In this document: in pieces, positions 6,483 through 11,750 of the stretch
Layout: the number at the start of each line of letters is the position of its first letter
Numbering within the stretch: the stretch's first letter is position 1
Source of the DNA: Anaerolineales bacterium UBA2232
Lineage (GTDB): Bacteria; Chloroflexota; Anaerolineae; UBA2200
Length of the DNA stretch: 11,750 nt
Direction: 5' to 3'
Assembly: GCA_002348045.1 (NCBI GenBank)
Contig: DDYO01000241.1
Span: 1 to 11,750 of the forward strand
Position numbers and translations under genes: made by a program
Notes under the pieces: model-generated
What the model saw: only the letters and a program-made list of their open reading frames with translations
Database searches by the model: none
What the model was told of the DNA's origin: nothing

Positions 6483-7595
6483 TTACACCTGATACTCTGT
6501 CGCAGCGGTCGCTTGCTTCCGGTGAAGGACTGTAGGCGCTGATACGCCATGGCTTGGCAGTTCAATACCCCAGGGATACGCAGGCGATGCGGTTCGCTCG
6601 AACTGGTGGATTATCGCGGCTGGCAAATTGCGCCTGTCGAAAATACGGCCCATCTGAAAGACGACACTATTTGGCGCAGCTATGACCAGGTGAATACGAC
6701 TGAACCCGCAAGCCGCTAGCCTTTTTAGCTCCTCGAAGAACTGCATGGCCAATGCAGCCTGCTTTTCACTTGACCAATGCGCGTCTGACGATCGCTCCTG
6801 CATTTTCAAATGAGTCAAAGGCAGATCCCCGAATGTTTCACGGATAGCCGGAAGCTCTACCAGGTAAGACACGGACAAAGCCAAAATTGCCTCACCATGA
6901 GTTCCCTCGGCGCGCTGATCCACTTCGAAACGCTTCTGATCATCTCCACCCTTGGCGATTTCTTTCCAGCGCCCCGGGGGAGCTCGATCCCAATCGAAGA
7001 CCCTAATGTGGCTTTCGTCATCGAGCAGTAAGCCTGCAAGGAAAGTCAGAGGTACTGCGTTCAAGCCGCCGTAAACCAACACTACGTCTTCTAGGTTTTC
7101 ACGCTCTAGGCGACGTTTCAAATCCCCTCTTGATTCGACGATCTTCTGAAGGGCCACTTCGGGGCGTGTGAGCTTGCCGTCTTCTATTCCCTCCCGCACA
7201 TCGACTATGAGCTCTTCCCTTTTGCCAACGATCGTCGCCGGAAATGAGCTGGCCAGTGGGGTATCTATCGAAAACAGGCCTCGGTGCTCCATCACTATGA
7301 CGCGCTTGCGTTGCATCTGCTTCCGATCTTGCCAAGCCAGTACTAAGCCAATCAGCAGTACTAGCAGCCCTAACCCACCTATGCTGTACAACCAAGCATT
7401 GGGCAGCCCCCCTGATGTCGAGCCACGAACATGCAGCTCTACCTCATTAGTCTTAAGAAGCAGGTCGCCCGCGAGATCCCCTAGGGCCGAGATTCCAATG
7501 AGCGCGCCCCCAGTGCTGATCAACTTGAATGCCAGCGTTTTGGGTCTGGTGTACCAATCGACAAGTTTGTGCCACAAAGCCATCCAATCACTCAT
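6483..7595 (-). CDS. cap14: CBASS effector: two-TM SAVED-domain protein (Cap14-like)
   Basis: From ATG 7595 the protein has 370 aa. An amphipathic N-terminus (SDWMALWHKLVDWY) leads to a hydrophobic segment at about 21-47 and a second, strongly hydrophobic one at about 67-88 (WLYSIGGLGLLVLLIGLVLAW). A basic stretch, RKQMQRKR, then marks the cytoplasmic side. The remainder (about 130-370) reads as a SAVED cyclic-oligonucleotide sensor: LEDVVLVYGGLNAVPLTFLAG, HIRVFDWDR, FSRIHLVIAAPNSVVFQMGR and the YPWGIELP end. In known 2TM-SAVED effectors, ligand binding drives oligomerisation and inner-membrane disruption. An earlier ATG at 7634 lacks a Shine-Dalgarno sequence; GGAGGGCAGGGG precedes 7595. It is encoded divergently from the CD-NTase operon, which is odd, since effectors are usually co-transcribed with it. 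The SAVED call is by eye. Confidence 0.85.
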   Translation of the reverse strand: MSDWMALWHKLVDWYTRPKTLAFKLISTGGALIGISALGDLAGDLLLKTNEVELHVRGSTSGGLPNAWLYSIGGLGLLVLLIGLVLAWQDRKQMQRKRVIVMEHRGLFSIDTPLASSFPATIVGKREELIVDVREGIEDGKLTRPEVALQKIVESRGDLKRRLERENLEDVVLVYGGLNAVPLTFLAGLLLDDESHIRVFDWDRAPPGRWKEIAKGGDDQKRFEVDQRAEGTHGEAILALSVSYLVELPAIRETFGDLPLTHLKMQERSSDAHWSSEKQAALAMQFFEELKRLAACGFSRIHLVIAAPNSVVFQMGRIFDRRNLPAAIIHQFERTASPAYPWGIELPSHGVSAPTVLHRKQATAATEYQV

Positions 7596-7636
7596 TAACC
7601 CCTGCCCTCCAGAATTTCTGTCTAAGTGCCGCACTT

Positions 7637-7723
7637 ACTGTCACGTAGCCACTATGAGCGATCTTCGTAGATGCCTGGAGGAAAAACCAGAGGATGAGAA
7701 GTTTCCTCCTGATTAGTGACAGT
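7637..7723. repeat. Nested inverted repeats upstream of the effector gene
   Basis: The outer arms are ACTGTCAC (7637-7644) and GTGACAGT (7716-7723). The inner arms are GGAGGAAA (7677-7684) and TTTCCTCC (7702-7709) with a 17-nt loop. All arms are exact. Together they could form a two-stage stem in the effector leader or act as an operator pair. Confidence 0.45.
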
Positions 7724-7882
7724 GAGCTGCCTCGACTGAGATGTGCCGCCAGCGGTTTTGCCCTGCTACCAATTCCTTGCTCTAGGCTCAGACAGCTACG
7801 GTTTCAAGCGCCGGTGTGCAAGGACCTTTCAGGTTTCGCGACGAAGTGCTCTGAGGTATGTCGGGCAGCTCTAGGATGGGAT

Positions 7883-7908
7883 TTATAGGCTTTTATAGTC
7901 GATTATAG
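7883..7908. repeat. Three TTATAG repeats at exact 10-bp spacing
   Basis: TTATAG occurs at 7883-7888, 7893-7898 and 7903-7908. One helical turn separates the copies, so all three face the same side of the DNA. On the minus strand each reads CTATAA, and the first in that direction is CTATAAT, which resembles a -10 element. It could be a cooperative regulator site or a cluster of -10-like elements. Confidence 0.55.
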
Positions 7909-8165
7909 AGTCAGTTCTGGAAGCTTGGTTTGCGCTGTCTGATTGGGCCAAAGCGGTCGTGCGCACGCCCGGGATCGTATTTTTTGTCGTTTCGCTTCCG
8001 TCCCCTTGAATTCTGGGTTGGCGACCCCATTTGATCTCAAAGCGCCAGTACGCATCCAGCTCCAAGCTCCTAGAGGGGTAAGCGGAAAACAAGAAAACTC
8101 CAGCTGCCCACCTGGCTATCGTTCGAGAGATGACAATAAAAGCAGCTTCACGCCAACACTACAGA

Positions 8166-8187
8166 TGGGCCCTCAGGCCCAGGAGGT
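8166..8187 (+). promoter_or_regulatory. Hairpin abutting the CD-NTase ribosome binding site
   Basis: TGGGCC (8166-8171) pairs with GGCCCA (8176-8181) around a CTCA loop. The strong Shine-Dalgarno AGGAGGT (8181-8187) shares its first A with the stem and lies 6 nt before the ATG at 8194, which fixes the start. The stem may modulate ribosome access. Confidence 0.5.
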
Positions 8188-8193
8188 CCGTCG

Positions 8194-9441
8194 ATGTCCA
8201 TGAGCAATGCACAGACCAAGCGCGAGAGTTGGGAGCATTTTCTGCTCCGCGCAGCAAGGGAGATTTCACTGTCGGAAGCACAGTACGAGAAAATCGAAGG
8301 CCGCTACTCCCAGCTGCAGAATATCCTCAACGCCTCTGACAATCCGCTACTGGCGGAGGCGCACATTTTTGTTCAGGGCTCCATGCGCCTGAAGACAACG
8401 ATCAAACCTGTTTCTGGTGCACCAGAAGATCTGGACACCATCGATGCGGACGCCATCATTTGGCTCCCTCATGCGCAGGGTGCAGGATCTCAAGAGGTTC
8501 TGGATGCAATTGAGGAGCGCTTCAGGGCTGGCAGTCGCGTCCAGGAAGAGATCAAGCCGCTGCGTCGAGGCATCAGGATCGTCTATGCCGACGAAAACCC
8601 CGGATTCCACATCGATGTCACGCCAGCGCGTGCCATTAATGGGAATACTCAAGGCAATGGTGAGGGGAAACTGGAAGTGCCAGATCGGGAGACTGGCTGG
8701 AAGGCGAGCAGTCCGATTCCCTACTCGAACTGGCTGCAAGTCGCTTCAACCCAGACGATCTCGCTAGAGCATCTGGTCGTCGCGAAAAGCCAGCGCACCT
8801 ATGATGCCGCTACCCAGGATCCGTTACCGCAGTATGAGGACTACCTCGATCAGGACCCACTGCGGGCGACGATCAAGCTGCTAAAACGGCATCGAGATGA
8901 ATGGGCCATCCGCACAAAAAATACGGACCACCGTCCCATTTCTGCAGTCATCACAACCCTAGCTACTCACGCCTACCTTGACGTGGCAAAAGAGTCCCAG
9001 TCGACGCCGATACGGCCGCTGGATGCGATCCTCGAGATAGTCCGGAGGATGCCCAATCACGTCAAACGACTAGGGAACGAGTGCTTGGTCTGCAACCCCG
9101 CAGACAGCGGTGAAAACTTCGCGGAGAAGTGGAATAGACCGAGCGAGGGACATCTCTATCGCCGCGCATTCCAGGAGTGGCATGAGAGTGCCGGCAGATC
9201 CGTATCCATGGGGCTTGAGAGCTTGTCCGCAGAGTCTTTTGCTGAGGCGGTCAAGGAGAACTTTGGCATGGGCCCAGCGTTCATCGCGGCAGTGAATAAT
9301 GAAATTCCCCCTCACTGGACTATGCCTGGCCGGCCTGATGGAACCACCCGAAACTCCACGTTGATGGGCACCATGTTTGGCGGCGTTAGCGGGACAGCGA
9401 GCTCTCAAGAGGATGTGAAGCCAGTTGGGCGTCTTGGTTGA
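8194..9441 (+). CDS. CBASS cyclic-oligonucleotide synthase (CD-NTase, SMODS family)
   Basis: This 415-aa nucleotidyltransferase is the phage-sensing second-messenger synthase of CBASS. FVQGSMRLKTTIKP carries the nucleotide-binding Gly62-Ser63. Asp84 and Asp86 (IDADAII) and Asp141 (FHIDVTPA) form the expected metal triad. The helical half has YLDQDPLRATIKLLKRHRDEW and RPISAVITTLATHAYL, both SMODS-type signatures. The C-terminus is flexible (SGTASSQEDVKPVGRLG) and ends in Gly, fitting ligation by Cap2. With a SAVED effector, a cyclic trinucleotide product is likely, but product and clade cannot be fixed by eye. The start is set by AGGAGGT at 8181-8187; ATG at 8200 is a weaker alternative. The 3' end overlaps cap2 by 17 bp, implying translational coupling. 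Confidence 0.92.
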   Translation: MSMSNAQTKRESWEHFLLRAAREISLSEAQYEKIEGRYSQLQNILNASDNPLLAEAHIFVQGSMRLKTTIKPVSGAPEDLDTIDADAIIWLPHAQGAGSQEVLDAIEERFRAGSRVQEEIKPLRRGIRIVYADENPGFHIDVTPARAINGNTQGNGEGKLEVPDRETGWKASSPIPYSNWLQVASTQTISLEHLVVAKSQRTYDAATQDPLPQYEDYLDQDPLRATIKLLKRHRDEWAIRTKNTDHRPISAVITTLATHAYLDVAKESQSTPIRPLDAILEIVRRMPNHVKRLGNECLVCNPADSGENFAEKWNRPSEGHLYRRAFQEWHESAGRSVSMGLESLSAESFAEAVKENFGMGPAFIAAVNNEIPPHWTMPGRPDGTTRNSTLMGTMFGGVSGTASSQEDVKPVGRLG

Positions 9442-11209
9442 TCAGACAGATACGCCTCTGCAGCGTGGCATAGCCGCGCTGCGAGGTGCTCTTGGCGAAG
9501 ATGCCGCACACGCACTGCTTCAGCCTGCGGCCACTCGGACCGGTGAAGCTGCGAGCTACTACTTTCCTCTGCCAGTTGACTATACGGGCACGGAGCGGCG
9601 GCTACGCATCAGCTTTCCTAAGAATTTTCCCCGCGGAGGGTTGAGGCTTACAGTCGAGCCCTCGCCATGGCTTGTGTGGCCCCACGCTATGGAAGTCGGG
9701 CTCTGTCTACATGGTTTCCAGGAGCGCCCAGTGATGGGCACCCCTGAATATGTTGTGTCGGATAGCCTGGCTCGGTTAGGCAAGATCGTAAATTTGTCCC
9801 GGATGAGTTCATGTGCGGTCACCCGGGACGCCGAATTTCGGCGCGAAATCACATCCTACTGGTCTAGGCAGCAAGGGCTGTCTCTACAGAACCTTATTCT
9901 TTTGGATCGTCCTCAAGTTGCTTCGAAGCTGTTTGCCCTTAGCGATCCTCGACAAACGTTGCCATCTGGCCAAGAAACAGTCTGGCTCGCCACGGATCTG
10001 TCAACACTGAAAAGACACTGCCGGCGAACGATTGGCCGATCTCCAAGGATGCGAGCACCGGAGGCCCCAGGTTTCTACGCGAAGCTTCAGAGTTACCCGG
10101 ATCTACGTATTCCTGCCCCTGAGCTACTGCTCACATGGCTCATTCCACACCTTGCCCCTGGCGACAGCGCGGAACTAGTGGTTTGGTTCAATGAGCGTGG
10201 GTCACTTCCCAATCGCTGGATCGCCTTGGAGCTTCCTGGAGATACCAACGCTCCAATCTACTGCCTTAACGTGCGCGCTTATGGCCCACAGCTGGATCGA
10301 GAGTCGAGGTTTTACCTGCGATCAGCGCGGCGCCATCCAGCAGTTGCGGTCAGTCGCCCCCCCGTTCTGATCCGAGCAACGACACTGGATGTATTGGATC
10401 GGACAGAGATTTTGTCCCGGGACCTCAGTGGTGTTACGCAGAGCCTGGAAGGGGCTCGCGTAGTCTGTGTTGGTGTGGGCTCGCTGGGTAGCACGGTTGC
10501 TCTACAGTTGGCGCGATCGGGTGTTGGGCATCTGACACTCATTGACCCAGACCACTTGGTGTCGGCGAATCTGGGCAGGCATGTGCTCGGGGCCGATGAC
10601 CTAGGCCTGTCAAAGGCCGAAGCACTACAGGAGAGAATTCGCAAAGACCTACCCACCACGGAGGTGACTGCGTTCACAAATTTCGCCGAAGTGGTGATGT
10701 ACGAAAATCCTGAGGTACTTGATAAAGCGAATCTGGTGGTAGTTACCACTGCGGATTGGCAGTCAGAGGTCGCCCTGTGGGGCTCTAAGTCGAATGGTGC
10801 TTCCTGGGGTCTACTCCAGGCTTGGAGCGAGCCTCATACACAGGTGGGGCATGTGCTACTTGCACCATCTGGTGCATTTGATGCTCGAGGCCTATTCACA
10901 GAGAGCGGTGATTTTAGACACAAGTTCACCGAGTGGCCGGAGGGTGGTGTCGTCGCCCTTCCCGCCTGCGGTGAAAGCTTTATCCCAGGAGGATCTCTGG
11001 GAATGGTGAACATTGCCTCGATGGTCTCTCAGGCCGCTTTGCGGGCATTGAGCGGCGGTATCGAAAACCCGATTTGGATCAGCAGTATCCAGAAACCTCA
11101 TGACGTGGCGACGCTGGGAGGAGCGTACTTTGGGCCTGAGCTACCTGCCGGAATGCAGCAGGCTCAGCTGGAGCGCGATTGGCCGGAGAAATTGGAGAGA
11201 AGTAAATGA
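9425..11209 (+). CDS. cap2: Cap2: E2-E1 fusion that conjugates the CD-NTase (type II CBASS)
   Basis: The 594-aa protein is a ubiquitin-like transferase that joins E2 and E1 activities. The N-terminal E2-like domain has WPHAMEVGLCLHG with candidate catalytic Cys94. The C-terminal ThiF/E1 adenylation domain has the GVGSLG nucleotide loop at 350-355, LIDPD with Asp374 and Asp376, NLGRHVLG, and candidate E1 cysteine Cys515 in LPACGESFIPG. In characterised systems Cap2 forms a thioester with the CD-NTase C-terminus and attaches it to a target, which raises synthase activity. The start is an inferred TTG at 9425 overlapping the CD-NTase; GAGG at 9410-9413 is a weak, distant Shine-Dalgarno, and TTG 9434 is an alternative. 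It overlaps cap3 by 4 bp (ATGA). The length fits the family. Confidence 0.92.
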   Translation: MGVLVDQTDTPLQRGIAALRGALGEDAAHALLQPAATRTGEAASYYFPLPVDYTGTERRLRISFPKNFPRGGLRLTVEPSPWLVWPHAMEVGLCLHGFQERPVMGTPEYVVSDSLARLGKIVNLSRMSSCAVTRDAEFRREITSYWSRQQGLSLQNLILLDRPQVASKLFALSDPRQTLPSGQETVWLATDLSTLKRHCRRTIGRSPRMRAPEAPGFYAKLQSYPDLRIPAPELLLTWLIPHLAPGDSAELVVWFNERGSLPNRWIALELPGDTNAPIYCLNVRAYGPQLDRESRFYLRSARRHPAVAVSRPPVLIRATTLDVLDRTEILSRDLSGVTQSLEGARVVCVGVGSLGSTVALQLARSGVGHLTLIDPDHLVSANLGRHVLGADDLGLSKAEALQERIRKDLPTTEVTAFTNFAEVVMYENPEVLDKANLVVVTTADWQSEVALWGSKSNGASWGLLQAWSEPHTQVGHVLLAPSGAFDARGLFTESGDFRHKFTEWPEGGVVALPACGESFIPGGSLGMVNIASMVSQAALRALSGGIENPIWISSIQKPHDVATLGGAYFGPELPAGMQQAQLERDWPEKLERSK

Positions 11210-11697
11210 CGGCGATCGCCTGGCATTGGAGCTGGCCCGGGCTGGACACTCCTCTGTTGGTCTCGCAGGAGGTCGCGAGCCTGCTGGAGCGTTACAGGCA
11301 AAGGCGCTTTGATGTAGAACGTGGGGGCCAGCTATTCGTCGACCCATCTAGCGCTGCCGGATTGGTACTCGCCTTGGCGACTCCCCCTCATAAAGATGAC
11401 CGGGCTGGCAGGACTTGGCTGGATTTGAATGCTCGTCGCTGCCGAAAGGAAATTGAGCAGGCCAATGCAGCAGGTCTCCGCCTGGTGGGCTACTGGCATA
11501 CGCACCCGCAAAGCATACCTATGATCTCCCCCACTGATATCGGGAGTTTTTCCAGGTTCGCCGCGCACTACACGCAAGAGCTGCCGCACCCGATGGCAAT
11601 CATCGTGGGCAACTCCTGCAGCCATGAAGGCATAAAGGCTTGGTCCTTCAGGGAAGGACGTTATGTTGAAGCCACCTGGGGTAGTTGGCCAGGTTAG
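11206..11697 (+). CDS. cap3: Cap3: JAMM/MPN+ isopeptidase of type II CBASS
   Basis: The 163-aa protein has an intact JAMM zinc-protease motif: Glu38 (VERGGQLF), then His98 and His100 (GYWHTHPQ), Ser108 and Asp111 (ISPTDIG), with the H-x-H-x7-S-x2-D spacing exact. Cap3 removes the CD-NTase from Cap2-made conjugates and keeps the system in check. The ATG overlaps the cap2 stop codon (ATGA), so translation is coupled, and it is the last gene of the operon. Its TAG stop overlaps the stop codon of a convergent gene on the other strand, which leaves no room for a separate terminator or a further downstream effector in this window. Confidence 0.92.
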   Translation: MTAIAWHWSWPGLDTPLLVSQEVASLLERYRQRRFDVERGGQLFVDPSSAAGLVLALATPPHKDDRAGRTWLDLNARRCRKEIEQANAAGLRLVGYWHTHPQSIPMISPTDIGSFSRFAAHYTQELPHPMAIIVGNSCSHEGIKAWSFREGRYVEATWGSWPG

Positions 11698-11750
11698 CGG
11701 TTACGGGCTTCTGCCAGCATGAGAGCGAAAAGCTCCGCCTGGAACCGTCG
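11694..11750 (-). CDS. C-terminal end of a convergent gene, partial
   Basis: From the right edge the minus strand reads RRFQAELFALMLAEARNR followed by TAA at 11694-11696. The composition is typical of an amphipathic protein tail, and the frame ends exactly where cap3 ends (stop codons overlap by 2 bp). Only 18 residues are visible, so the family cannot be identified. Confidence 0.35.
   Translation of the reverse strand, partial: RRFQAELFALMLAEARNR

Larger units (their letters stand above)
7596..8193. promoter_or_regulatory. Divergent intergenic region between CBASS effector and CD-NTase operon
   Basis: This 598-bp spacer must carry promoters for both CBASS arms. I found no convincing coding sequence in it: the open frames start at TTG or ATG codons without ribosome binding sites and show no family motifs. 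It contains nested inverted repeats (7637-7723), three phased TTATAG repeats (7883-7908) and a hairpin at the CD-NTase ribosome binding site (8166-8181). No good sigma-70 promoter was identified. No CapW- or CapH-like regulator gene is visible. Confidence 0.6.

Noticed and set aside
7883..8092. 69-codon minus-strand frame in the CBASS spacer as a possible small regulator
   Set aside because: It starts at TTG without a Shine-Dalgarno sequence and contains no HTH-like pattern or known motif. Its end overlaps the TTATAG repeats.
7596..8193. Possible tRNA or attachment site in the divergent spacer
   Set aside because: I found no T-loop consensus with matching acceptor stem, and no direct repeat pair resembling att sites inside the window.
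7943..8203. 86-codon plus-strand frame overlapping the CD-NTase start
   Set aside because: It starts at a TTG without a ribosome binding site, has low-complexity composition and no motif, and would overlap the well-supported CD-NTase initiation region.
1..11750. CRISPR array
   Set aside because: No regularly spaced repeats of 25-40 bp with unique spacers are present on either strand.

Overview
The window looks like an accessory stretch of a GC-rich gammaproteobacterial chromosome. Pseudomonas is the most likely host: the enzyme sequences (AcuI/YhdH, NemA-type OYE, ALDH), the IS1182-type transposase remnant and the codon use all fit, but this is an inference from protein resemblance, not a database match.

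Left half (1-6107). It opens with the C-terminal remnant of an IS1182-type transposase (about 1-183). Next is acuI/yhdH (minus strand, 346-1329), an MDR-family acryloyl-CoA reductase/quinone oxidoreductase. Upstream of acuI, 1358-1751 holds a decayed, truncated TetR-family regulator (minus strand) with stops and a frame change. A shared operator-like motif, TAGACCGAYCGTCT, lies on each side of it: once at the acuI promoter and once just before the dead tetR start. Then comes a plus-strand oxidoreductase cassette: an NAD(P)+-dependent aldehyde dehydrogenase (1928-3427), an Old Yellow Enzyme/NemA-like ene-reductase (3491-4615), a luciferase-like flavin monooxygenase (4681-5646) and a small ArsR-family repressor (5802-6107). 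ATATC/GATAT motifs recur before the ALDH, OYE and arsR genes, which suggests one ArsR regulon for detoxifying reactive carbonyls and electrophiles.

Junction (6104-6482). A frameshifted, 5'-truncated minus-strand gene remnant of unknown family lies here, including a run of seven C (G on its coding strand) at one frame change.

Right half (6483-11697). This is a complete type II CBASS anti-phage system in an unusual layout. The effector, a two-TM SAVED protein (Cap14-like, 6483-7595), is on the minus strand. It diverges from a plus-strand operon of CD-NTase (8194-9441), Cap2 E2-E1 fusion (9425-11209) and Cap3 JAMM isopeptidase (11206-11697), whose genes overlap by 17 and 4 bp. In the known model, Cap2 ligates the C-terminal residue of the CD-NTase (here Gly) to a target to prime it, and Cap3 reverses this. 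On infection the CD-NTase makes a cyclic oligonucleotide, the SAVED domain binds it, and the TM segments damage the inner membrane. The 598-bp divergent spacer holds three TTATAG repeats at exact 10-bp spacing, nested inverted repeats near the effector side, and a hairpin touching the CD-NTase ribosome binding site. I see no regulator gene in it. At the right edge the end of a convergent minus-strand gene overlaps the cap3 stop codon.
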